The notes under the pieces are model-generated. The model had not been told where the DNA came from and made no database searches. It saw only the letters and a program-made list of their open reading frames with translations. Both the position numbers and the translations under genes were made by a program. Shown here in pieces: positions 31,463-43,292 of a stretch of DNA of 64,000 nt; the first letter of the stretch is position 1, and every line of letters begins with the position of its first letter. The stretch lies in NCBI GenBank assembly GCA_003996215.1, contig QJPP01001564.1, positions 1 through 64,000 of the forward strand, read 5' to 3'. The DNA comes from Jaltomata sinuosa. Taxonomy: Eukaryota > Streptophyta > Magnoliopsida > Solanales > Solanaceae.

Positions 31463-33732
31463 ATGGCACCAAAAACACCACTACGACGAGGGGGCCCCCT
31501 TAAAGAAAAGGACACTTCAAACAAATCTCATCTAAAGGATCAACCTTCTGATTCCGAAGGCGAGAAGAGCGACTCAGACAACACCCTCTTGAATCTACAG
31601 AGAAAGCTGATAGTCACTTCTTCCCAGTCTGACAAGGAAGGAGGCAATGAATCTACAGAAAAACAAGGATCATCTTCCGGCTCATTTGAGTCTAGTGCCG
31701 AGAGCGATCATGCAAATGTCGGGAAATAACTAGCTACCCAAGTCTCAAGTGGCACAGGAAATGAGTCAGGAGATGAGGATGGTTCTGGTTCGGAGCACAG
31801 TTCGGCAAAAGATGAAGAGGGTAATGCTGACTATGATACGGAGACCACTACCCCGGAAAAAAAGGCTCCTTCACCTACTTCGTCTGGCCCTGGCGCAACA
31901 CTGGTACTTTCTAGAGGCAAAGCCTGATGGAAGGTCGTGGGGTTGAAGAAAATATTTGATTGCGGCCTTGAGGTAGCAGCAAGGGGAAATCTTAGAAGAC
32001 CCATTGCTGAGGAATGGAGAATACAATCCATTCAAGTTTAAAAACTTCCCCAATCTAGATGAATAATTTCGATACTACAAGTTAGGCTGGACTATTAATC
32101 CACTTCTATATTTTCAGCCAACTCTAGTGAGAGAGTTTAAGCAAACTATTAGGCCATCCAGGAAGGTTTATGTAAAAAGGACCAGAATATTACAGAATTG
32201 CCCACTCTTTAGAGCCTACTAGTAAGAGGTATGCCGATCAACATCTCAGCCCAAACCCTAAACATATTTCTCTTTGGTCCTGAGTATGTGGTGACCACAG
32301 ATACCTTTGATTATGACTTTTGGGTGAAGAATGAGCAGAAACGGACAAAGTGGTTGGCCAAGCGCCTGACAACAACTGGGTCCCTAAAGTGGCTCAACCA
32401 AGACAAGCCAAATATCCATAGAGCTTCACTATCTTTTGAGGAAAAATTCTGGTAGGCACTAGTGCGACTCCGCTCATGCCAACAGGTGCCGATAATCAAC
32501 TGACTCTTGAACGGGCCATCCTAGTGGCTAGCTTGATGTCCAAGTATGCTCTGAATTTTGGGTAAATCATCAGAGAGGAAATCTGAGACCAAGTCACTAA
32601 GATCAGTTCTTCCTACCCATTCCCTTGCTTATTCACTGAATTGTGTGAAGAAGCCAATGTCCCAAAGTATGCAGGGGTTGATCATACTGAACGAGCTGCA
32701 AGGACACACCATCTGGAGAGGTCCAAAGATGATACATGAGTGATGGGTTTGAGCGGTGCTTCTGAGCCACTGGATCTTACTCTAGAGGCACATGTACCGA
32801 CTCCAGAGGTGACAGGGTCCCCTACGGTTAGACCCACCCCTTAGGATAGCCAATCCGAGCACACCGCAGTTGGTCCATCCACTTCTGCAGCTAGCCCACC
32901 CACTTCTTCATACATTTTAGAAGAGGATTCTGAGTTTATGTTCGCCTTTCATCCGACAAATTTCACTGACAAAGTCCAAAGGATGATTGAGTTGAAAAGC
33001 CAAATGAAGGCGTTTGTCCAGCAGTTCCAACCGATTGTTAATATATCAATTCAGAGGGCCATAGCACCTTTTTATCAATGTAAATGCCCAAATTGACTCA
33101 CTGGAAGATATGGTGGATGCTAAACTTAATGAAATGGGAGCGGTGGATCTTACAGAACTAAAAAGGGAGATAGCAGAGCTTAAGGTTGACGTAGAGCAGT
33201 TGAAGAACCCCCCACATTCTAAGGCAAGGGCCCCAGTAGTTTTACCACAGATTACTCCGAAGCCTACACTCAACTTATGGGACTTTGTGGACCTTGACCT
33301 TCCTTTGGAAAACTTGGGAAAAGAGAAGGAGGCTAAAGAAGCGTCGAAAAAAGGACAAGGTATAAACTCATCGGAGCCTTAGAAAAAGAGGAAAAGAAAA
33401 GGCAAAATTGTGCAAGAAGCTGATGCCCCTTTGAGTCCAAAATCCCAGAAAAGGGAGGAGGATCGCGAGGCTAAGAAAGCTAAGAAAGAGAGGAGGCAGA
33501 GAAAGAGTCCCTTTCTACACAGCAGATTTGATTGAATGCCATTGGGACTGGTGGATTGGCTAGTGGTGTTGCCTATATGACAGAGGAAACTTATTTAGAC
33601 CCCATTGTGAGAGCTAGTGATGTTGATGCTGCCTGGGAAGCTGATATTGTGTTTGAGAGGACTGCATAGACAACCTCTGTTGTAGAGACTACTACGGCAC
33701 TGATCTAGAGGGATCGACTTTTGTGACACCTG
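31463..33732 (+). pseudogene. Athila-type post-pol ORF of element 3
   Basis: Starts MAPKTPLRRGGPLKEKDTSN and runs into a Ser/Asp/Glu-rich region (31550-31860). The conserved part, in two frames with a shift near 31950-31980, includes NPFKFKNFPNLDE, GWTINPLLYFQPTLVREF, MPINISAQTLNIFLFGPEYV and HRASLSFEEKFW; at least six stops. Farther on is a predicted coiled coil (33110-33220, LTELKREIAELKVDVEQLKN) and two basic clusters, KKRKRKGK (33383-33406) and KKAKKERRQRK (33475-33507). There is no signal peptide or hydrophobic anchor. It corresponds to the ORF of element A at 6976. The function is unknown; the composition suggests a nuclear protein. Confidence 0.72.
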
Positions 33733-35397
33733 ATGAAGGTGCTTAGGTGCCACAAGTATGCCTAGTATCCCTTGCTTATCATTTTTTAATGCATTGAGGA
33801 TAATGCACAACTTTTTAGACGGGGTGGGGGCAGCTGTGGTCATCCGGTATTTTTGTAGAGTGTTTTGGCAAAGTCTGAGTAGCCAAAACACTCGCATCGT
33901 GATGCAACGTTAAATCAGGCACTGCATAGGAGGCAACCAATGAGGGTACTCACAAGGTATTCAAGTCCTTGGGGTTTTCTTGCCTGTGTTCTTTCCCTAA
34001 AGATTTTTAATTTCAGTTGAACCGGTATGTTTAGTATAGGATGTGTGTTTGTAGAAGTTAATTAGAAACTAAGTGCAACCATGATCTGATTTTGAAATAA
34101 AGCTTTGTGAAAAATGGAGACCCATCAAAATTTTGTGCAAATAAGTTGTTAGAACTGACTTAGGTGGATCTGTAAGTGACAACATGCATATAAATGAGAC
34201 AAGTAGCTTAAGCTAAAGCATGAATCGATTGTTAGCTAATATGGAGCCTAAACTCTGTGCCATTTGTGAAGTGAGCTGCTTAGCGTCTGTTCTGGATGTA
34301 CTGTGCGATCTCAAACTTTCCTGGTTAGTCGTGCTTTGGTCGTAGAATGATTTAGTTAGGACATGATCATAGGCCATTTTTGAATTAGTCCACTTTAGCC
34401 AAAATGAACTACCAAATGTAAAATAATCCCTTTGATCCCTCAATTTGAGCCTTAAAGTGAACTTTTTTGTTGTTAGCCTATTCACCTTCCCTGTTTCCTA
34501 TAAATCTTTGTTTTGGCCCTGAGCCATCCTTGGACATTGTGCACCTCAACTCAGGCTAAAAGCCTAAGTTGAGGGTGGCTACTATAGGGGTAAGTAGGAA
34601 GTGTTGGGTATGAAAATAGTGGTTAGTCAATAGAAAGAATGAAACTGGGTGTGGTTTGTGTGCAAAAGAAAAAGAAAAGACAGAAAAATAATGAATGAAA
34701 AGAAAAGAAAGAAGAATAATGAATGAAAAGAAAAGCGCAAAAATGCAATAGAAACCACACCCAAAGTTTGATAAAAGTAAACAGGTTTTGAAAGAAAGAA
34801 GAATAAGGGAGGAAAACTGTAAGGCCTGGAAAGTGGAGGAAATAAAGAAGTAATTGTAGTCTCAAGTTGCGCATAGTCACTGTTTACCCAAACGTACTAC
34901 TCCCGTCCCTTGGCCTACATTACAAGCCTAGCAAAGTCCTTTAGTGATCCTAACCGAACTGTTTGAAAGCCAAAGCATAGAAAATAAGGGCAAGTCTATG
35001 GTATTGTGCATGTACAACTTGAACTTCTTTGTGAGAGTGAGCGGTTTCCCAGTCCCTGTTTGTTAAATTGATATTCTTTGTGATTCAGGACTTCTTTGTT
35101 GTGAGGGCACTAGAGTAGACTGTGATTGCTAAGTACTTGGTTTGAATGTCTGCTGTGTATGCTAGCTTACTCATGAATATCATGTTGTAACTCATGGATC
35201 AGCCTTGTGTTGTTTTGATAACTTGGAAAAAAAATGCACCGGTTTTGAGCTATCAAGGAGTGGGTACTATCTTAAGGATTGAGAGTTTAATGAATCATGT
35301 TGCCATTGTTGTTTCTGGTTTTATTCTACTTAAGCATCATTTAGTTTTGTTTTTGTTTGTTGCTTGAGGACAAGCAAACATTCTAAGTTGAGAGTGT
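33733..35397 (+). repeat. 3' non-coding region of element 3
   Basis: No gene. It contains cassette 3 (33875-33942), a hairpin AGGCT-AAA-AGCCT followed by AAGTTGAGGGTGG (34553-34578), an A/G-rich stretch of GAAAAGAAAAG words (34665-34740), and near the end TTGAGGACAAGCAAAC and the polypurine tract AAGTTGAGAGTGT (35385-35397). Its words match the 3' region of element A in the same order. Confidence 0.75.
33875..33942 (+). other. Post-ORF hairpin cassette 3 of element 3
   Basis: GTCTGAGTAGCCAAAACACT, then ATGCAACGTTAAATCAGGCA, then CATAGG-AGGCAA-CCAATG (33925-33942), with one A-A mismatch inside the stem. It comes about 140 bp after the post-pol ORF. Confidence 0.8.
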
Positions 35398-36947
35398 TGA
35401 TGTGCCGATATTTGATGACACTTTTAACGCTTAAAACTAAGGTTTTTTGGGAGTTCTTAATCACATTTTGTTGGATTTAATGTCATTTGTTACATGTAAA
35501 GGGAAAAGTATGAAATAGATGAAAAGACCAAAGTTTTGCAGTTTTCTGGGCAAAAGACAAGCCACCATGGACGCCACATCTATGATGGCCCGTGGGGAAG
35601 ATCGTGGGAATATGGCACCTAGAAAAGCCAAGTCATTAAAGCCTGATGGGATGCCACGACGCCCATAAAAGACACGATGGGATGTCACATATCCCATCAA
35701 AATAATTCAGGGAACTATGCAAGGAGCCAAGGCAGGGCGATGGGCATCTATGATGCCCGTAACAACCGTGATGGCCCATCGCTGCTGCCCGTAGAAACAA
35801 GGCAGGAAGCATGCATGAGCTAAGGGCAGGCTATGAGAGGGCTACGACAGGTATCGCTGCCATGATGTTTCATCACCTCCTCCCATTATATTGAGGTAGG
35901 GACCTAGAACTTGAGACCTGAAGATGCCCGATGGTCACCCACATCGCTCGTTGTACCCACGTCGGCACGTGAGCCATCCCCTCGGCAGTGCCGCGTCCAG
36001 CTTCTCCTAGATTTGTTAGGATTTGGTTTCTTTGTCTATAAATACTTCCTCTTAGGTTTTATTTTGGGGGTTACACATTATTTTCGAAGAACTACTACAT
36101 TGTTACTTTGTTGTTGACTTTACAAACACAAGTTCTTGAGATTAAAAGATTGTTCTTGATTAATTGAGGTGTTCTTGATATTTTCTTCAAGATTCCAGAT
36201 TTCTTTACTCCAAATTGTAAGTATCTATTAATAATTGTCCAAACAACCTTTAATCATTTACTTATAAACATGAGTAGCTAAATCCACAACTAGGGTTGTG
36301 GTAACAATGAAGAATTAACGAAGTAGGAAAAGTACTTAGTAATTCTAGGGCGATATTTATGCATGTATTGTTCTTCCCTTTGTATTGATTGCTTTTTAGC
36401 GGTGTACAACGTTAGAACTCTCCTTATCCTTACTTTCCGGACCAAGAAGGTAATGGATGGGAAAAGGGTTGTTCAATGACAGAGATTTGAGGCTACCAAC
36501 CCTCATCTAATAGCTTGACCTTGTCCGGGAATAGCTAATCTGGGATCCAGGGTAAGGCTTAGTAAAGCATACACCCACGGCCGGACCAAGGCGTATAGTG
36601 AAATTCATCTATCTGTCGGACCAAGGATTTAGGTGAACCTAACTTATCGATTCTGCATGCTAAGTATCAAACTAGTTAACTAAGTACAACTGCCCTAGTC
36701 TTCTCTCTCATTGATTACAACTTTTAAAACTGTCACATGTTACTTGTTTACATTCCAGCTACAATTACTATTTGTTACATTAAAAACCCCCCTTTGTAGG
36801 GAAATAAATGGCTAACAGCGCAAGTGAACACATATCAACCCTAGTCCTACCACATTCCCTGTGGGATCGACCCCAACCTTTATTGGGTTGTATATTTGAT
36901 CAGCGACTGCTTACACTTCTGAAAGGAGGTGTAATTTGGGCGTATCA
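35398..36947 (+). repeat. Right (3') LTR of element 3
   Basis: TGATGTGCCG to GGGCGTATCA, followed by the target copy AGGAG (36948-36952). TATAAATA at 36037-36044 and a palindrome-like cluster at 35570-36000 mirror the left LTR, with many CpG sites lost. About 30 bp near 36690 are deleted relative to the left copy. Confidence 0.93.
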
Positions 36948-36952
36948 AGGAG

Positions 36953-37712
36953 AATGCAAATCATTTGAGAGTTGTGCCTCAAACTCTCAAGAATCTCCAG
37001 TTATTCGCCAAGTTCAGTAAGTGTGAATTCTGGTTGAGATCAGTTGCTTTGCTTGGTCATGTGGTGTCTAGTGAGGGCATCCGAGTTGATTCGCAGAAGA
37101 TAGAGGCAGTGAAGAACTGGCCTAGACCTACCTTTACGATAGACATCAAAAGCTTCTTGGGTTTAGTGGGCTACTACATGAGATTCGTTGAAGGATTCTC
37201 ATCCATAGCTTCCCCTTGACCAGATTGACTCAAAAAAAGGTTAAGTTCCAGTGGTCAGATGAATGTGACAAAAACTTCCTAGAATTGAACACTAGGCTGA
37301 CTACAACTCCCATTTTAACTCTACTAGAGGGTTTAGATGGATTTGTTGTGTATTGGATACATCCAGTGTCGGCTTGGGTTGTTTCCTGATGCAGCATGGT
37401 AAGGTTATTGCTTATGCCTGCCGATAACATAAGATTCATGAGAAGAACTATCCGACTCATGACCTTGAGCTTGCAGCAGTAGTTTTTGATTTAAAGATTT
37501 AGAGACACTACCTGTATGGTGTCCATGTGGACGTGTTTACAGACCATAAGAGCCTCCACTACGTGTTCACCCAGAAAGAGTTGAATCTTTGTCAGAAGAT
37601 ATGGATCGAATTCCTCAAGGACTATGATATGAATGTGCGCTACTATTCGGGTAGGGCCAATGTAGTGGCTGACGCCCTTAGAAGAATGTCTATGGGTAGT
37701 GTGTTATGTTGA
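36953..37712 (+). pseudogene. Element 2 RT 3' part and RNase H
   Basis: Resumes in register after element 3: NANHLRVVPQTLKNLQLFAK, FSKCEFWLRSVALLGHVVSS, IEAVKNWPRPTFTIDIKSFL and GYYMRFVEGFSSIASP. Then, after frame changes near 37215 and 37350, the RNase H part DVFTDHKSLHYVFTQKELNL and YYSGRANVVADAL. RNase H degrades the RNA strand after copying. The first catalytic Asp region (YCDAS in relatives) is destroyed by a small deletion near 37345-37355. Confidence 0.87.
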
Positions 37713-38242
37713 AGAAGACAAAATGGAATTAGGTAAGGATGTTCATAGGCTCACTCACTTAGGATTTTGCCTTACAGACACAATAGATGGCGGTGTGATA
37801 GTACAGAATAGGTCAGAATCTTCTTTAGTAGTTGAGGTGAAAGAGAAGCAAGACCGTGATCCCATCTAACTTCAGTTAAAACGTGCAGTCCATCAGTAGA
37901 GGGTAGAGGTTTTCTCCCAAGGGGAAGATGGTGTGCTTGCTACCAGGGTTATTTATATGTTCCGAATGTGGATAAGTTGAGACAACCAATCCTGACAGAA
38001 GCCCATAGTTCTAGATATTCTATTCATCTTGGTGCCACTAAGATGTACCATGATCTACGAAAAGTCTATTGGTGGAATGGCATAAAGAGGGACATCACAG
38101 ATTTTATGGCAAAGTGTCCCAATTGTTAGTAGGTGAAAGTAGAACATCAGAGACTTGGAGGTGTGACTCAGGATATTAGCATTCCTACTTAGAAGTGGGA
38201 AATGATCAACATTGACTTTATTACAGGTTTACCTTTTACTCA
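37713..38242 (+). pseudogene. Element 2 integrase, N-terminal half
   Basis: Zinc-binding HHCC domain: SRYSIHLGATKMYHDL, WWNGIKRDITDFMAKCPNC, and VKVEHQRLGGVTQDISIPT; then the first catalytic Asp in INIDFITGLPFT. In-frame TAG codons occur after CPNC and in PTWKW, at Gln and Trp positions. The frame is cut at 38242 by element 6 and continues at 47293 with HRQHDSIWV, so the protein joins across the single target copy. Confidence 0.88.
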
Positions 38243-40246
38243 TGTCACGCCCCGAGGCTACTCCCTAGATGTAACACGGGACCCGAAAGCACAAGTGGTT
38301 CCAAGTTAACCCTTGGACTTAGCATGACTTAAGCAAACATAGATAACTTAGCAGAAGCATTAAAACTAAAGAGATAAGCAAACTGAATCATCAATAGATC
38401 AAGATCTAAACATAACAGAATTTGAAGCCTCAAATACAAAATCTCTAACTATGTATGAAAACCTTCTAAACTAAACAATGAGTTGCTGGGACAAGACCCC
38501 AGCTGACTCCAAGTACTGACAATAAAACCATAGAGGTAGCTAAACTGATACTATTCCTCGAAGGATGAGGACTCACCACTCGAAGTTGGGACACCTGCTA
38601 ACCTCTAGCAATGAATCTGAGGACCCGAGCCTGAATCTGCATCATGATAGGATGCAACACAAGAATATGCTTCTGTACTATAGGATGTACCGAATATGTG
38701 AGATATGCAGAAATATGGTAAAACGTACTTAAAACATATTTAAAACTAAATTCATGCATAATAAGAGATATCACAGGTAAAGATCGTAGTTTAAATATAA
38801 CATATTAAACAAAATGGTATAAGACTTAAAAGATTAAAAACCTTCATACGAGAGTTTCTTGTAACCGACAATAGACCATGTGAGCTACATGGAATCCAAC
38901 TATATAACCCTAGTTGGCAAATATTCACCAAACCTTGCCAAGGCACGGGGCACCATACATGTCATAGCGTGGAATCACTTTCATAAGACCATCGAGCTAG
39001 AGGAAACACTCTTAACTAACGAGGACCCTCTTTACTTATGCTAGCAATGTAGTTTTGGACTTGGGTTGTCTAGAACCCTCATCGCTTGGTGCTAAATACT
39101 ACTCCCAAAATATACATATAGCTCATATAATACTTTGTGACATATCTGATGCCAAAACTGTTTGAAAAGCATAAAGACATATCAGATGTCATGCAAATTT
39201 CAATTTGTAAATCTTAAAGCTTAGCATAGCCATAATTCTAAACATAATTTCTTTTCTAAATTCATAACTCGGAGAATTATGCATGCAATTTCATAATACT
39301 TGAGGTCATATTATCTAAACATGCCAATTTTACTTGAAGACATGCAATTTAGTGAAATTATGCTAGAACTCATTCTTAATGCACATGCTTTTGAAAGCAA
39401 TTAAGGAATCTCAAATAAATCATGGGTAAAAGATGAGATACCATGAATTTATGCTTTAAAACTAAATACATAAAATTCCCCCAATTTGGGTAAGAACCAT
39501 AATTTCATAAATTCATAAATCAAAGTAAAAGTTTGAGGGTTTTGGGCATAAGGGTGGAAGAAATCCCCTATTAAATACCCACATACCTGAGCTAAATCTT
39601 TCTTAGTCTTGAATGAGAAGAATGAAGGCTTGAGGGTAAATCCTTAGTCTAGGAGCTTGGAGAAAGGAGACCTTTTTTCCTCTTTTAGAATTGAATGAAG
39701 GTTTTGAGAAAAGACTTAGGCTAATAGGGATAAAACCCCACTAAAAGTGACAAATGACCCCACTTAGGAGTTAAAAGAATAGGGGAAAATACTGGAATAC
39801 CCCTGACTTAAATAAGAATTTGCAGAAAAATCCTCGCCAGACGGGCTGCTCAACGGGTGTCGGACCTACGATGGCCCGTCAGACCAAGGCATCGGGGAGT
39901 TATTCGAGTCTGGGGGGTCACTGGAGGATTTCCACGGTGTGTTCCCATGGTCCATCACAACCGCGATGCCCGTGGCGATTTCCCATCGAAATATAAAGGG
40001 ATTTAGGGAAAGGCCACTGTAGGATCCCGACGGCGAGGCTAACATCCCGTGGTGGATGCCATGCCCATCGTCAAAGGTCATTGGACTGGGGATGATTGTG
40101 GTTCAAAGACACTGTACAAATTCCACGAAGCACCCCATGTCCCGTCAGAGCTCTGATGCCCGTGGTGGCTGCCCGTGGGGTCCAACAGTTGTAAAAAAAT
40201 TCTGGATTCTAAGTTTGATAGATGGTTTGAATTTTAGGGTGTTACA
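38243..40246 (-). repeat. 3' LTR of element 6 (left in window)
   Basis: On the minus strand it runs from TGTAACACCCTAAAATTC (40246 down) to GGGGCGTGACA (38243). Its U3 array of GATGGCCCGT/ACGGGCATCG palindromes lies at 39838-40195. The donor-like CTCAG|GTATGTGGG is at 39587/39586, the acceptor-like GATGCAG at 38643-38637, and the LTR hairpin at 38480-38509. The purine tract AAAGGGGAGATAT (40259-40247) precedes it. Confidence 0.93.
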
Positions 40247-40480
40247 ATATCTCCCCTTTGGGATCATTTGACCTCGAATAAAGACTAAGTAAGATAAAAC
40301 TAAAGATAAAATAGTCCAACCAAGCAACAAAATAAGAAAACTGAAGGATAAGCATGAAAACTGACTTTTTATCTTAAAACATGACTGAATTAACTTCAGA
40401 AAACATGAATGCATGCTAGGATCATGAGAGAAACTGATGGGATGGAATCGGAGGGACATGCTAAGGAAGAAACTACTACC

Positions 40481-40843
40481 TTAGGCTGAAACTGGATCGG
40501 AAGGGAAAATATGAGGGTACTTGGCTTTCATGGTTGCTTCTGCTTCCCAAGTAGCTCCCTCAACTAACTGATTCCTCCAAAGGACTTTCATCGAAGTGAC
40601 TTCTTTGTTTCTCAACCTCTGAATCTGATGATCAAGAATCTGCATGGGAACTTCCTCATTAGTAAGGCTATCCTTCACACTCACATCTTCCAAAGGACAC
40701 TTCTTCAACAAGGAAACATGGAAAACCAAATGAACCGCTTCTAAATCTTTTGGCAACTCTAACTCATACAAAACACTACCAACTCTCCTCAGAATTCTAT
40801 AGGGACCTACATAGCGGGGACTAAGTTTCCCCTTTTTTACCAA
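40481..40843 (-). pseudogene. Element 6 integrase C-terminus and chromodomain-like tail
   Basis: Open for 120 residues: KKGKLSPRYVGPYRILRRVG, LYELELPKDLEAVHLVFHVS, then the tail VPMQILDHQIQRLRNKEVTS and VLWRNQLVEGATWEAEATMK. This is the group of aromatic and acidic residues typical of Tekay chromovirus ends. Its natural stop lies about 235 bp before the 3' LTR. It is joined to the upstream segment by a frame change near 40840. Confidence 0.88.
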
Positions 40844-41733
40844 ACCTCATCACACCTTTCATGGGTGACACCTTCAGAAATACCCAATCATCAACCTCAA
40901 ACTCTAACTCTCTTCTTCTCATATCTGTATATGATTTCTGTCGACTTTTAGTGGTCTTCAACCTCTCCCTAACAATCTGAACCTTCTCCATAGTCTCATG
41001 AACCAAATATGGAATGATTAAGGCTGAATCACCTACCTCAAACCAACCAATAGAAGATCTACACCTCCGACCATAAAGTGCCTCATAAGGAGCCATCAGG
41101 CTGCTAGAGTGAAAACTATTGTTGTAGGTAGACTCAATAAGGTAAGTGATTATCCCAAGTCCCTTTGAAATCAATCACACAAGCTCTCAACATATCCTCT
41201 AAAGTTTGAATAGTATGCTCTACCTGGCCATCCATCCGTGGGTGAAAATCAGTGCTAAGTTTAACTTGAGTACCAAGACCTTTCTGAAACGACCTCCAAA
41301 ACTGAGATGTGAACTGAGTATACCTATCTAAAATGATGGACAATGGAACCCCATATAATTTTACTATCTCATGAATGTATAGTTGAACATAATCCTCTAC
41401 TGAGTCTGTAGTCTTGACAGCCAAGAAGTGGGATGATTTAGTCATCCTATCGATAATCACCCAAATAGAGTCATGCTGCCTACGAGTACGAGGAAAACCT
41501 GTAAAGAAGTCCATGTTGATCGCTTCCAACTTCCAAGTAGGAAGATCAATATCCTGAGTCATACCACCCAGTCGCTGATGCTCTACCTTCACTTGTTGAC
41601 AGTTGGGATACTTAGCCATAAAATCTGCTATGTCCCTCTTCATACCATTCAACCAATAGACTTCCCATAGGTCACGGTACATCTTAGTGGCATTAGGGTG
41701 GATAGAATACCTGGAGCTATGGGCCTCTATCAA
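40821..41733 (-). pseudogene. Element 6 integrase zinc-binding and catalytic core
   Basis: HSSRYSIHPNATKMYRDLWE with the HHCC region, in which one zinc ligand is lost (YPNC instead of CPNC). The core retains the D, D, E set in INMDFFTGFP, LSIILDRYTQFTSQFW and DGQVEHTIQTLEDM. It continues in a second frame as IESTYNNSFHSSSLMAPYEA and LYGRRCRSSIGWFEVGD. The frame changes near 41140-41160. It is one of the better preserved integrases in the window but cannot be made as one chain. Confidence 0.88.
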
Positions 41734-41739
41734 GATTCA

Positions 41740-42830
41740 CTCTCTCAACTCATCTATGTTAGGAACACACAATCGGCCCTGATATCGAAGCACACCATCT
41801 CCCCCTTTGTAGAAAACCTCTACCCTTTGCTGATGGACTGCACCCTTTAACTGATGCAAATATGATCATTGTCTTGCTTTTCTTTCACTTCAGCTACCAA
41901 AGATGATTCAGAACCATTCTGAATGATAACGCTGCCATCTGTCGAATCCTCAAGGCGAACTCCCAATCGAGCGAGTCTATGAACATCCTTGGAGAACTCT
42001 TTCTTCCCGTCTTCAACTAAAGACACACTACCAATAGATAACCTACTAAGTGCATCCGCCACAACATTGGCCTTACCCAGATGGTAAAACACACTCATAC
42101 TGTAATCTTTAAGAAGCTCAAGCCATCTCCTTTGACAAAGATTCAATTACTTTTGAGTGAACACATACTGAAGGCTCTTATGGTCGGTAAACACATCCAC
42201 ATGGAGACCATCCAAGTAGTGTCTCCAAATCTTTAGGGCAAAAACCACCACCGCTAACTCAAGATCATGAGTCGGGTAGTTTTTCTCATGAATCTTAAGC
42301 TGTCTGGAAACATAAGCAATCACCTTACCATAGTGCATCAAAACCCAACCCAACCCAATCCTAGAAGCATCACAATACACTACAAAGTCATCTAAGCCCT
42401 CGGGTAGGGCCAAAATCAAAGCTATGGTCAACCTAGTCTTCAATTCCTGAAAGTTCTTCTCATACAGATCAGACCACTAAAATTTAACCTTTTTCTGAGT
42501 CAACCGAGTCAACGGGGCAGCTATGGAAGAAAACCCTTCCACAAACCTCCTGTAGTAACCAACCAAACCCAAAAAGCTTCTAATATCAGATGGGGAAATG
42601 GGTCTAGGACAGTTCTTCACTGCCTCTATTTTCTATGAATCAACTTGAATACCATCTCTAGTCATAGTATGACCCAGAAAAGCAACAAACTGCATCCAAA
42701 ACTCACACTTACTAAACTTAGCAAATAACTGTTGATTCTTGAGAGCTTGCAACAAAATTCTCAAATGGTCCACATGGTCCTCCTTACTCTGAGAGTAGAT
42801 AAGAATATCATCAATGAAAACAATAACAAA
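41740..42830 (-). pseudogene. Element 6 RNase H and RT 3' part
   Basis: RT end: MFVIVFIDDILIYSQSKEDH with the catalytic FIDD at 42807-42818, then FAKFSKCEFWMQFVAFLGHT. RNase H: FVVYCDASRIGLGWVLMHYG, YPTHDLELAVVVFALKIWRH, DVFTDHKSLQYVFTQK, a TAA, then NLCQRRWLELLKDYSMSVFY. Frame changes fall at about 42630 and 42450. The connection to the integrase has several stops. Confidence 0.85.
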
Positions 42831-43292
42831 CATATCTAACTACTATTTGAATACACGGTTCATCAAGTCTATAAAGGCTGCAAGAGCATTCGTTAGTCCA
42901 AAGGACATAACCACAAATTCATAATGACCATAGCAAGTTCTAAGGCTTTCTTTGGAATGTCACACTCTCTAACTCTAAGCTGGTGATAACCGGATCTAAG
43001 GTTGATCTTGGAGAAATAACTTGCATCCTAAAGCTGATCAAACAAGTCAATAATCCTAGGAGTGGGATACATATTCTCGATTGTGACCTTGTTTAACTGA
43101 TGGTAGTCGATACACATTCTGAGGGAACCATCTTTCTTATGAATGAATAGAACTGGAGAACCCCATGGAGAGATGTTGGGCCTAATAAAACCTTATTAAG
43201 GAGGTCTTTCAACTAATCTTTAAATTCCATAAGTGCCACTAGAGCCATTCTATAAGGAGAAATAGAGATAAGATGCATATCTGGGAGAAGAT
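42831..43292 (-). pseudogene. Element 6 RT 5' part, heavily broken
   Basis: Recognisable only by short pieces in all three frames (GVLQFYSFIRKMV region at about 43130-43170, and the palm at 42900-43050). Several single-base indels and stops separate them. It lies between the protease linker and the better preserved FIDD half. Confidence 0.7.

Larger units (their letters stand above)
21134..36947 (+). mobile_element. Element 3: full-length Athila-like element
   Basis: 15.8 kb from TGATATGCCG to GGCGTATCA, flanked by AGGAG on both sides (21129-21133 and 36948-36952). It contains LTRs, a tRNA-Asp type primer site, Athila-type gag, protease, RT, RNase H and integrase, the post-pol ORF and three hairpin cassettes. 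The LTR copies differ at about 40 of the first 330 positions by eye, many of them CpG losses, so the insertion is old. A 1.18-kb tandem duplication enlarges pol. No ORF is intact. Confidence 0.95.

Noticed and set aside
40056..40271. Open frame crossing the LTR end of element 6 on the plus strand
   Set aside because: It reads antisense through U3 palindromes and the polypurine tract; composition is chance.
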